Assembly (NCBI GenBank): GCA_027307165.1
Contig: DAHUXM010000016.1
Coordinates: 246,874-310,873, forward strand
Reading direction: 5' to 3'
Length of the DNA stretch: 64,000 nucleotides
Source of the DNA: Gemmatimonadota bacterium
GTDB lineage: Bacteria; Gemmatimonadota; Gemmatimonadetes; Gemmatimonadales; Gemmatimonadaceae
Under the pieces are notes generated by a model. That model saw only the letters and a program-made list of their open reading frames with translations. It ran no database searches and was not told where the DNA came from. The position numbers and the translations under genes are program-made. Of this stretch, positions 52,897 through 60,902 are shown piece after piece. Position 1 is the stretch's first letter, and the number at the start of each line of letters is the position of its first letter.

Positions 52897-54210
52897 TCAG
52901 GCTCCCGTCTTGTTGATGTTCGGGTTGTTGTTCCTCTCCACGTCTGGCAGTGGCAGGCACATCTCCGTGCCGTACGTTCCGCCATGCAAATAGGCCACGC
53001 CAGCGGCCGGAACCTGTGGAAGGTTGAGCCGGCGGATGTCGTAGGCGCGCGTTCCCTGAAGGAATAGCTCGCGGGACCGTTCGTCGATCACCTGGTTCTT
53101 GATCGCCGTCGCATCTGTGCTCTGGAATGCGCCGGGCAGCCCCGCCGCGATCCGAAGATTGTTGATGATGTTGACTGCGACCTGCCCTCCCTCCGCCTCG
53201 GCGATGATCAGCTGCGCCTCCTCGTAGCTGCCGATGCGGATCGGTGCATCGCCCGTGCGATACTTGTTGCTCACGATCAACGGCGTATGATTGTCCGCCC
53301 CATTCTTCCCCGTGGTTGAATCCGCGATGCGGGTATCAGGCACCGTACCACCGCTTGCCGTCGGAACCGTCAGACCGATGAACTGCGGCGTTACCGAGGC
53401 AAGTTTGGAGTTGAATTGAGCGTACACGCGGTTCGTCCGCACGCTGCTCGTGATGTCAGCCGTCGCATTGTAAACGAATCCGGGCGGCACCTGCTTGGCA
53501 TCTGCATCCGCACCGGTCAGGTTTCCCTGATCCAGCCGCGCGCGCGCACGACCCATATATGCAAGCGCGGTGAGCGTCGGATCATTGGCAGCTTGAGCCG
53601 CAGTGAGGCCATCGCTGAACTTCTGCTCCGCCTGCGCAAGTACCTCGAGCGACGTAAGCTCCGGCCCGCGATCGATCGCCGCGCTGCAGAACAGCTCGCC
53701 GAGCATGATCCGGTCGTAGCCAGCGTAGATAAGGGCCTTCGCCAGAAGATCCTGGCGACCAGGTACCTGTTGATCCGTCCAGGTCTTCAGCAGCGCCGCC
53801 ACGGTGTCAGCCGTGTAACGTGCGGTCGAGATCGGCGTGTAAACGCCCGGGGTCGTGTTGTCGCACGTGTTCGTCGAGTATGCGCCGTCGCTCGTCTGCA
53901 CGTCGCGCCGATCGTACGGCCAGCGCGACGCGGTAATCCCTACGTCCACGAGCTCATCGCTCAGGAGTCCGCCAACGGCGACGAAAGCGCCGTAGCCGCA
54001 CTCGAAATTTCCAACCGTGCTGTTCACAAGCAACGTCGCGAACGCCGGGTCCTGAAGCGATTTCGCATCGATCTTGTCAGGTGCAGTAACGTGCAGCGCG
54101 TCATTGATCGAGTTGCAGGCAATGAACGTCGCTGATACCACAGCGACTGCCAACAACCCCGCGATTGACCGCGCGTCCCGCCGCAAGCGGCGAATATTTA
54201 TCGTCGTCAT
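52897..54210 (-). CDS. SusD/RagB-family nutrient-binding lipoprotein
   Basis: The start at 54210 comes two bases after the susC stop and opens a signal peptide with lipobox FIAC (C32). The longer frame is rejected. The 437 residues are alpha-rich with TPR-like pairs. SYEEAQLIIAEAEGG and IDERSRELFLQGTRAYDIRRLN near the C-terminus are the SusD-family landmarks. It sits on the outer surface and delivers a glycan, peptide or other oligomer to the SusC channel. The ligand is unknown. No glycoside hydrolase or regulator is adjacent. Confidence 0.9.
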   Translation of the reverse strand: MTTINIRRLRRDARSIAGLLAVAVVSATFIACNSINDALHVTAPDKIDAKSLQDPAFATLLVNSTVGNFECGYGAFVAVGGLLSDELVDVGITASRWPYDRRDVQTSDGAYSTNTCDNTTPGVYTPISTARYTADTVAALLKTWTDQQVPGRQDLLAKALIYAGYDRIMLGELFCSAAIDRGPELTSLEVLAQAEQKFSDGLTAAQAANDPTLTALAYMGRARARLDQGNLTGADADAKQVPPGFVYNATADITSSVRTNRVYAQFNSKLASVTPQFIGLTVPTASGGTVPDTRIADSTTGKNGADNHTPLIVSNKYRTGDAPIRIGSYEEAQLIIAEAEGGQVAVNIINNLRIAAGLPGAFQSTDATAIKNQVIDERSRELFLQGTRAYDIRRLNLPQVPAAGVAYLHGGTYGTEMCLPLPDVERNNNPNINKTGA

Positions 54211-54212
54211 TG

Positions 54213-57200
54213 TCAGAAGGTAAGGTTGAGGGTGGTCGTGTACTGACGGAGCTGTGGCAGCACAGCCTGATCCCACTGGCCTGCTCCACGCGAGCCGCCC
54301 TGGAACGAGGCCTCCGGATCGAGCCCCGGGTACTTGGTCCACGTATGCAGGTTGCGGCCTGCCACCGTCAACGAAGCTCCCCCGACTCGAAGATCCCTGA
54401 CCAGCATCTGCGGCAGCGTCCACGTGAGCGAGAGCTCGCGCAACTTCGCGAAGCTCGCATCCTGAATCACACCGCTCGGCGCATTTGTGCCGAGCGCGTA
54501 CGCACCTACGAGCGCCGGTGAGAATTCGGTTGGGTAGAAATTCGCACGGCACAGCCCGAAGATCTGGCAGCGCACGCGCTGATCACCGTTGAGTTTCTTG
54601 AATCCAGTCTTGTAGTCGAGAAGCGCAGACACCCGGAAATTCGTCAAGAACCGAACCGAGGTATTCACCGAGCCCTCCACCTTTGGAATCGTGCGCCCGA
54701 GATAGACGTTCGGAGCACTCGCGCAGGCGATCGTACCGCCCTTGCCGTCGGAGCAGAGAATGTTCGACACCTTTCCGGTAGTCGGATCTACCGTCGACGT
54801 TATGACGTTTCTCGCGAACCACGAGAATAACGGATAGCCGAGCCGGTTCTGGATATAGGTGGACGCCTGCAGGAACTGGTTCCCGCCGAGGTTGTCGACC
54901 TTGGAGTCATTGGTCGCCATGTTCCACGTGATGTCCCACGACGCCGTCTTGGTCTGAATCGGAGTTCCGCGCAGGGATAGCTCCAGACCGTGACGGAGAA
55001 TGCGACCGGCGTTGATGTACTGCGAGTTCAACCCAAAGCCAGTCGACGGTGCCACCGGAACCTGCAATATCTCGTTCTTGGTACCGCCCGTGTAGTACGT
55101 GAACTCGACTCCCGCACGATCGTGCAGGAACCCGGCGTCGAACCCAAGCTCGGTCTCGTAACCGCGCTCCGGCTGCAGATCCGGATTTCCAATCGTGCTC
55201 GGCGACACACCCGTGGGTGTGGTCGTGTAAGACTGGATGCTCACGAACAACGGCGGCGCCTCGCCCGACTGCCCGTATGCAGTACGCAGCTTGAGCGCCG
55301 ATACGAACGGAACCTTGAAGAATGGCTCGTCACTCAACACCCACGATGCGCTGAAGTGCGGATAGACGACGTTCTTGAAGTTCTTTCCGAACGAGCTGTT
55401 CTGATCTGACCGCACACCGGCCGAAAGGAAGAAACGATCGTTCCACGCGAGCTCTTCCTGGCCGAGAACACCGAGCGAGTTGTTGTCACGCGTGTATTCA
55501 TATGCGTCCTTCGCCGTCGTCGTCGAGCTGAGCGCCGAGAGGCCGGGTGCCGGAAAGTCGCTGCCCGATCCGCCGGCGAACCTCGCATTGCGAAGGTACA
55601 TGTCACCGCCGATCGTCGTGTTCGACATCAACGACGATGTGATCGGCGCCTTCAGCGTCGCATGGTAGCTCGTCGTCGTGATCGTATTGTCACGGAAGTC
55701 GACGGCCTTGTACCCCGAGTCCGCATCCGTCCCGAAGAAATACGACAGATCGTGATGCACCGTAGCGAGGTTGTCGTTCTGTTCGTGCGCGTAATCGGTG
55801 CCGACCGTGAGCTGCTGCGTGAACCACTTCGCTGGAGTGTGCGTTACCTGAACGCTCCCCGTGAAGCGGTTGTATAACTGATCGAAGTAGTACTCCTCGT
55901 AGTACGCTTCCGGGATTCCGCTATCGAACCCTGCATTCGGCAATCCGAGCGTCGCCGGAGTCGAGTAGAAGCCGGAGAACATCAGCCCACCGCAACCAGC
56001 TTCGCAATTCAGCTTGGTAGTGCCGCGTACGTAGCCGCCACTCCCGGAGATGTCGAGTGTGCTGGATGGAACCATCCGCACGTTGCCGCGTCCACCGTAC
56101 TGGATCTGCGAATTCGTCGGCTCGACACCCTGATCGCTGTGCACCTGCCCGCTGAGGTAGTACTGCACCGTCTGCGATCCGCCGCTCACCGCGAGCGAGC
56201 TCTCGTTGATGCGTCCGTCCCGGAAAAGCGGCTTCCCGGAATCGGCGCGGAACTGCGCGATGTTCTGGCTCACGATCGTACCGACCGGCTTTCCGGTGCA
56301 CAAGGGATTCCCACTCCCCGCTGCAACCATCTTGGCATTGCACGCGGCATAATTCGTCGGGAAACGGCCAATCACGTCGGCGAAGAATGCCTTGCCCTGC
56401 TTCGTCGTGAAATCCCAGCGCGGCTTGCCCTGCGCACCGCGCTTGGTGATGATCTGGATGACGCCGTTCACCGCGTCAGTTCCATACAACGCTGTCGCCG
56501 CTGCCCCGCGAACTATCTCTATGCTCTGTATGTCGTCCGGGTTGATGTCGTTCCACCGCGAAGTCGTGCTCGCGCCGAATGACTGGTTGGCAGGGCCTGT
56601 GCCCTGGGAATTGTCGACTCGTACACCATCGACGTAGATGAGTGGATCGTTTGATAGAGATAGACTCGATCCGCCGCGAATTCGAACCGTCGCGCCCGAA
56701 CCTACGGCACCTGAGTTCTCGAGGATCGTAACGCCCGGTGCTCGTCCATTGATCAGCCCCTGCATATCCTGAACAGGCGCTGTCTTGACGATGTCCGCGG
56801 CCTGAATCTGCGCGACGGAGACACCAACGGATCGCTTGGAAACCGCGCCCGGCGTTCCCGTCACGACCATGCTGTTCAGCTCGACGGCCCGCTCCCTCAT
56901 GCGCAGCACCAGGTCCGTCGCGCCCACACGCACGCGCTGCGTCAGCGGCGCAAATCCGATCCGTCGAAGCGTCAGCGTCACACTGTCGCCGCTGAGTTGC
57001 ATAATCCGGAACCGTCCCGAAACATCGGTGGAGGCGCCACGAGTGCCCGACAGGAGCTGCACGCCCGATATGGGAGTGCCAGTCCCTTCTGTAATCACCG
57101 TGCCCGCTACCGTACCGGCCTGGCCCAAAACAAGTTGCGGGGCAAGCACCGCGCAAAACGCGATACAGCCCCGCATCATCCAGCCTCTGGCGATTCGATT

Positions 57201-57242
57201 TGACCATGAAGTCACGTCGCTCGCATCGAAACGCAGTCCCAT
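54213..57242 (-). CDS. SusC/RagA-type TonB-dependent outer membrane transporter
   Basis: The 1009-residue protein starts at an ATG with GGAGGG five bases upstream. After the signal peptide (cleaved near LVLGQA), a CarboxypepD_reg-like domain (about 43-120) has GTVITEGTGTPISGVQL and DVSGRFRI. The plug follows with VSVAQIQAADIVKTAPVQDM, GRAPGV and RIRGGSSLSLSNDPLIYVDGVRV, then a 22-strand barrel ending LRQYTTTLNLTF. It imports an oligomeric nutrient across the outer membrane, powered by TonB. A 188-base upstream region contains an inverted repeat in the leader. Confidence 0.94.
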   Translation of the reverse strand: MGLRFDASDVTSWSNRIARGWMMRGCIAFCAVLAPQLVLGQAGTVAGTVITEGTGTPISGVQLLSGTRGASTDVSGRFRIMQLSGDSVTLTLRRIGFAPLTQRVRVGATDLVLRMRERAVELNSMVVTGTPGAVSKRSVGVSVAQIQAADIVKTAPVQDMQGLINGRAPGVTILENSGAVGSGATVRIRGGSSLSLSNDPLIYVDGVRVDNSQGTGPANQSFGASTTSRWNDINPDDIQSIEIVRGAAATALYGTDAVNGVIQIITKRGAQGKPRWDFTTKQGKAFFADVIGRFPTNYAACNAKMVAAGSGNPLCTGKPVGTIVSQNIAQFRADSGKPLFRDGRINESSLAVSGGSQTVQYYLSGQVHSDQGVEPTNSQIQYGGRGNVRMVPSSTLDISGSGGYVRGTTKLNCEAGCGGLMFSGFYSTPATLGLPNAGFDSGIPEAYYEEYYFDQLYNRFTGSVQVTHTPAKWFTQQLTVGTDYAHEQNDNLATVHHDLSYFFGTDADSGYKAVDFRDNTITTTSYHATLKAPITSSLMSNTTIGGDMYLRNARFAGGSGSDFPAPGLSALSSTTTAKDAYEYTRDNNSLGVLGQEELAWNDRFFLSAGVRSDQNSSFGKNFKNVVYPHFSASWVLSDEPFFKVPFVSALKLRTAYGQSGEAPPLFVSIQSYTTTPTGVSPSTIGNPDLQPERGYETELGFDAGFLHDRAGVEFTYYTGGTKNEILQVPVAPSTGFGLNSQYINAGRILRHGLELSLRGTPIQTKTASWDITWNMATNDSKVDNLGGNQFLQASTYIQNRLGYPLFSWFARNVITSTVDPTTGKVSNILCSDGKGGTIACASAPNVYLGRTIPKVEGSVNTSVRFLTNFRVSALLDYKTGFKKLNGDQRVRCQIFGLCRANFYPTEFSPALVGAYALGTNAPSGVIQDASFAKLRELSLTWTLPQMLVRDLRVGGASLTVAGRNLHTWTKYPGLDPEASFQGGSRGAGQWDQAVLPQLRQYTTTLNLTF

Positions 57243-57252
57243 TTACCCTCCC

Positions 57253-57291
57253 GCATTGGTAATTTGGTGGCGCAACGCGCAACACCAATGC
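57253..57291 (-). promoter_or_regulatory. Inverted repeat in the susC leader
   Basis: GCATTGGT (57253-57260) and ACCAATGC (57284-57291) form a perfect 8-bp inverted repeat with a 23-nt centre, just ahead of the GGAGGG ribosome site. In mRNA it would be a hairpin immediately upstream of the initiation site. As DNA it could be an operator. Confidence 0.4.
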
Positions 57292-57367
57292 GCGCGCAAT
57301 TACACTCTCGCAGTACGCAACAACATGCACCGTGCTGCCGACCTGCGCCAGTGCGTATCGTTACGGC

Positions 57368-57400
57368 AAAAGGCCCCTTTACCGGGGTAAAAGGGCCTTT
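57368..57400 (-). terminator. Terminator of the acyl-CoA dehydrogenase gene
   Basis: A 15-bp stem with one mismatch (arms 57369-57383 and 57386-57400) is followed on the minus strand by a TTTT run. It lies about 30 bases after the dehydrogenase stop and before susC. Confidence 0.82.
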
Positions 57401-57430
57401 CGGCGGGGTTAATGGTTTCTTAGTGCGCCG

Positions 57431-58618
57431 CTACTCGAACGCAGATAACCCCGTCACCGCCTGTCCAATGATCAACGTGTGAATGTCGTGCGTGCCTTCG
57501 TACGTGTACACGCTCTCGAGATTCTCCATGTGTCGCATCGCGCCGTACTCCGTGAGGATACCGTTGCCACCCAACAGTCGCCGAGCCTCACGCGCAATGT
57601 CACAGGCAACGTTCACGTTGTTGCGCTTCGCAAGCGAAACCTGTTGCGGCGTGAGCCGCCCCGCATCCTTGAGTCGCCCGAGATGAAGCGCGAGCAATCG
57701 ACCCTTCGCGATCTCCGTCACCATCTCGGCAAGCCGCGCCTGCTGCAACTGAAAGCCACCTATCGCGCGACCGAACATCACTCTGTTGCCCGCGTACGAT
57801 AGTGCTTCTTCAAAACAGTACATCGCAGCGCCGATCGCACCCCACGCAATTCCATATCTTGCCTGAGTCAGGCACATCAGCGGACTCTTGAGACCGCCAG
57901 ACCTGGGAAGCAATGCGTCAGCAGGCACGTGCACATCCTGCAGCGACAGCTCCGACGTGTCCGACGCGCGCAACGAAAGCTTGCCCTTCTGATTCTTCGC
58001 GCTGAATCCTGGCGTCGATGTCGGAACCACGAATCCGCGAATCGAATGTCCATCGGCGTCGCCATCTTCAGTCTTTGCCCAGATGATCGCGACGTGCGCC
58101 GTGGATCCGTTCGTGATCCACATCTTCGCGCCATTGATGATCCAGCTCCCGTCTGCCTGCTCGCGCGCACGCGTTATCATTCCCGCCGGATTCGATCCAT
58201 AATCCGGCTCGGTCAGCCCAAAGCATCCGATCGTCTCGGCCTTTGCCATCGACGGAAGCAGCCTTGATTTCTGCTCGTCGGAACCGAACGCGAATATCGG
58301 ATACATCACCAGCGCGCCCTGCACCGACGCGAATGAGCGTATGCCCGAATCGCCACGCTCGAGCTCCTGCATGATCAGACCGTAGGCGACGTTGTTCAGT
58401 CCGGCACAGCCGTACTGCTCCGGCAGATTGGCGCCGAGCACGCCGAGCTCCGCCATTCCGGCGATGAGCTCCTTCGGAAAACGCCCTTCTACGTACGCGT
58501 CGCCGATGATGGGAAGGACTCTATCATCGACGAACGCGCGGACGGAGTCGCGTACCGCGCGTTCCTCTTCTGATAGAAAGGAGTCGATGTCACAGAGGTC
58601 GAGAGGGTTCGTAGGCAT
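57431..58618 (-). CDS. Acyl-CoA dehydrogenase, glutaryl-CoA dehydrogenase-like
   Basis: The start is set at 58618 (MPTNPLDLCDID), because the longer frame begins inside a REP repeat. The 395-residue protein has the FAD-binding CFGLTEPDYGSNPAGM, WITNGSTA, and the catalytic-base motif YEGTHDIHTLIIG with E374, as in glutaryl-CoA dehydrogenases. It would oxidise glutaryl-CoA (from lysine/tryptophan) to crotonyl-CoA, or a related acyl-CoA, and pass electrons to ETF. The etfBAD operon lies 4.7 kb away on the same strand. Confidence 0.9.
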   Translation of the reverse strand: MPTNPLDLCDIDSFLSEEERAVRDSVRAFVDDRVLPIIGDAYVEGRFPKELIAGMAELGVLGANLPEQYGCAGLNNVAYGLIMQELERGDSGIRSFASVQGALVMYPIFAFGSDEQKSRLLPSMAKAETIGCFGLTEPDYGSNPAGMITRAREQADGSWIINGAKMWITNGSTAHVAIIWAKTEDGDADGHSIRGFVVPTSTPGFSAKNQKGKLSLRASDTSELSLQDVHVPADALLPRSGGLKSPLMCLTQARYGIAWGAIGAAMYCFEEALSYAGNRVMFGRAIGGFQLQQARLAEMVTEIAKGRLLALHLGRLKDAGRLTPQQVSLAKRNNVNVACDIAREARRLLGGNGILTEYGAMRHMENLESVYTYEGTHDIHTLIIGQAVTGLSAFE

Positions 58619-58676
58619 CCCGAAAGATACCGCGACACTACCATTTCCCGCACCCGGGGTGCTGGAGACACACGTC

Positions 58677-58778
58677 GTCATCCCCGCGAAAGCGGGGATC
58701 CATCTGCTGCCTATCAGCTTTCGGCTATCGCCTCAATCGGAGATCGATAACATGGGTTCCCGCGTTCGCGGGAATGAC
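58677..58778. repeat. 102-bp inverted REP pair, second copy
   Basis: A 26-bp REP at 58677-58702 (GTCATCCCCGCGAAAGCGGGG...) and its inverted partner at 58753-58778 are separated by 50 bp, as at 32623-32724. When one element is reversed, both spacers begin with CTGCTG after one base. It lies between the acyl-CoA dehydrogenase and SprT-like genes. Confidence 0.88.
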
Positions 58779-58801
58779 AAGTCCGGTACTCCCGACCGCC
58801 T

Positions 58802-59362
58802 CTACTGCTTGCGCCGCTTCCCCGCTCGTGCCGCCAGCCGCGGCTGCGTTCCGCCGCCCGCCGGACGAGTCGCCCTCGCACTGATGCCGACTTCGATCGC
58901 CTTTTCGCGGAATGCCTGCCCGTGATCCAGCGCCATGCCGTTCTCATCCTGCCACTGGTGCACCATCTCGTGCACCAGCGTGTGCAGCACGTCATCCCAC
59001 GAATCCCGCTCGATGTGGCGCAGCGACATAGCGATCTCAGCCGGCTGCCCTCCGCCCGCAACCATATAATGGCCCAGCCGGTTCTTCATCCGCCGCGATA
59101 GACGGATCTTCACCGGCCCGAGCTTCGCATCGAACAGGGCAGCGTTGTACCCCGCGTGCTCGATCTGAAGCGCGCTGATCATCGCGACGTCATCCGCGCG
59201 CGATCGGCTCGACCGTCGCTTGCGATGGATCCGCACGACGTCCGGACGCGGCGGTGCAGGGCGCGCGATTTCCATTCGCGCCTCCTCCACCACCGTCACG
59301 CTGAACAGCTCGCACTGCATCCACAACTGCCGCAACCGCTCCAGCTTGAGCCGGCCGCTCAA
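58802..59362 (-). CDS. SprT-like zinc metalloprotease domain protein
   Basis: A TTG at 59362 overlaps the stop of the upstream phosphoesterase by four bases and gives 186 residues. An ATG at 59413 is the alternative. The zinc motif is H131-E132-x-x-H135 in LVHEMVHQWQ, with H147 in DHGQAF as the third ligand. A strongly basic C-terminus follows (RAGKRRKQ), suggesting DNA binding. SprT-like proteins in other organisms cleave DNA-protein crosslinks, but the bacterial role is little studied. Confidence 0.82.
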   Translation of the reverse strand: MSGRLKLERLRQLWMQCELFSVTVVEEARMEIARPAPPRPDVVRIHRKRRSSRSRADDVAMISALQIEHAGYNAALFDAKLGPVKIRLSRRMKNRLGHYMVAGGGQPAEIAMSLRHIERDSWDDVLHTLVHEMVHQWQDENGMALDHGQAFREKAIEVGISARATRPAGGGTQPRLAARAGKRRKQ

Positions 59363-60177
59363 CGTTCGAAGCAGCGCTGCGGTCCTGGAATGAACTCTCC
59401 TTCTCCGTCCCATATGAATGTCACAACCGTGATGCTTTGAGGTTCTATAGTAATGACGTTGTACGACGATGGACGCCCGCCCCGCGAACGGTTCGATACC
59501 GTCCCCGCAGTCGATACGACCACGCCCTTACGTGGATGCTCGATGAAGTTCACCGCTTCCTGATGATCGTGGCCGCACAGCACCAGCTCCACACCCATCT
59601 CCGCGAACTTGTTCAGGATGCGCGGCGTGTGCTTGAGGCCGTACCGTTGCGATAGCTCGCCCGCCACCGGGTTGTGATGCATGACTACGACCTTCGCGGC
59701 GCCAGGCGGCGCATGCTCGAACCTGTCTCTGGCCTTGCCGATCTGCGCCGGCGTAAGATCGCCGATTATCGAGATGTCGCGCGGGTTGAGAGTCAGAGTG
59801 CGCGCCGTCACCCCGTGCGCGGTGTTCAGTCCAACGAAGTACGCCCCGTCGATCCGGAGCGTCGGTTCGAGATCCCCCGAGATGTACTGACGGTAATTTG
59901 CATAAACCTTTGTTTCATCGCCGATGCCGACCGGCGCAAACCACCACGCAACATCATGATTCCCCGGGACCGTGATGACCGGGCAGAATTTTCGCGCATC
60001 CCTCAGGAATACAGCCGCACGCTGAAATTCCCCGGCCCTCGCCCGCTGCGAAAAATCACCCGATGCCGCTACGGCATCGAACGATCGTTCGGAAATCGCC
60101 CGCTCGATTGCATCGATCTGCTCCAGCACCGCCGGCCGGCCGAAATGCAGATCCGAAACGTGCAGAATCGTCGTCAT
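59359..60177 (-). CDS. Calcineurin-like metallophosphoesterase (cAMP phosphodiesterase-like)
   Basis: The 272-residue protein begins ILHVSDLHFG (D9, H11) and continues with AASGDFSQRA, VPGNHDVAWW, VVMHHNPVAGE and LCGHDHQEAV, the full class III phosphodiesterase set. It lacks a signal peptide and should act in the cytoplasm on cyclic nucleotides or other diesters. It differs clearly from the phosphoesterase at 3947-4729. The SprT-like gene follows with a four-base overlap (or 55 with the ATG start). Confidence 0.88.
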   Translation of the reverse strand: MTTILHVSDLHFGRPAVLEQIDAIERAISERSFDAVAASGDFSQRARAGEFQRAAVFLRDARKFCPVITVPGNHDVAWWFAPVGIGDETKVYANYRQYISGDLEPTLRIDGAYFVGLNTAHGVTARTLTLNPRDISIIGDLTPAQIGKARDRFEHAPPGAAKVVVMHHNPVAGELSQRYGLKHTPRILNKFAEMGVELVLCGHDHQEAVNFIEHPRKGVVVSTAGTVSNRSRGGRPSSYNVITIEPQSITVVTFIWDGEGEFIPGPQRCFER

Positions 60178-60192
60178 CCCGGCCCCAGCGAC

Positions 60193-60837
60193 CTAATTGA
60201 CTGGTGATGCGATCAGGTCTGCCAGGCGCGATGCTAGATCGGCCGCGATCGCCGGCGAAAACTTCGTCATCTCCGCTCCAGCGAGATCGCCGGACCACTG
60301 TACCTGCGACCGCCGTGCATCGATGATGACAAGGTGCAACATCGCATGACCGACACCTTTCGATCCCACAAATCGCATCTCTACCGGGAACAGCACGTAA
60401 CGAGCGTCCGTTAATGCGATAAGCGCCCGCAGTTGCGACGCCAACGGCTCCCGGAGCTGCCACTCCGCCGCCTTCTGCCCCGAGCGAACCTCCTCCGCGG
60501 CCAGCGACGTGGGATCGGGAGCGTAGCCCTGATTCCGCGCAACCGATCGGATCAGATCCGGTGCCATCGTCCAGTGCTGCTTGAGCCCCCGCTGCGTCAG
60601 CGCGAACGCGATCTCGTCATCCACCGTATGCAGGTAGGTCCGCGACGGCGGCGCCTGCTGAGACCAGCCGAGTGAATCGGCGAAGGTCAGATACTGCACC
60701 GGGAGGACCAGCATCTGCTCGGCGGCCAGTCGCTCCAGGGGACGATGCAGCGGAGGTGGCGTGCCGCCACGCGCCGCCTGAGCTGACAACGGTGACGCAC
60801 ATAGCATAGCGGCAAGCGTAGTGAGAGCTAGCTTCAT
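60193..60837 (-). CDS. Secreted protein of unknown function
   Basis: The 214-residue product has a clear signal peptide, MKLALTTLAAMLCASPLSAQA. The mature part begins with a proline-rich patch, then VLPVQYLTFADSLGW and an alpha/beta region (DARYVLFPVEMRFVGSKGVGHAMLHLVIIDARRSQVQWSG), which resembles periplasmic domains that measure or bind other proteins. No family is recognised. It starts 65 bases from the divergent S9 peptidase and 15 bases before the phosphoesterase start. Confidence 0.65.
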   Translation of the reverse strand: MKLALTTLAAMLCASPLSAQAARGGTPPPLHRPLERLAAEQMLVLPVQYLTFADSLGWSQQAPPSRTYLHTVDDEIAFALTQRGLKQHWTMAPDLIRSVARNQGYAPDPTSLAAEEVRSGQKAAEWQLREPLASQLRALIALTDARYVLFPVEMRFVGSKGVGHAMLHLVIIDARRSQVQWSGDLAGAEMTKFSPAIAADLASRLADLIASPVN

Positions 60838-60902
60838 TGCAGAAAAGTTAACCTGAGATCATTTTCACCGCGCCTCCAATTCACGCCGGATCAGCCCAAT
60901 AA

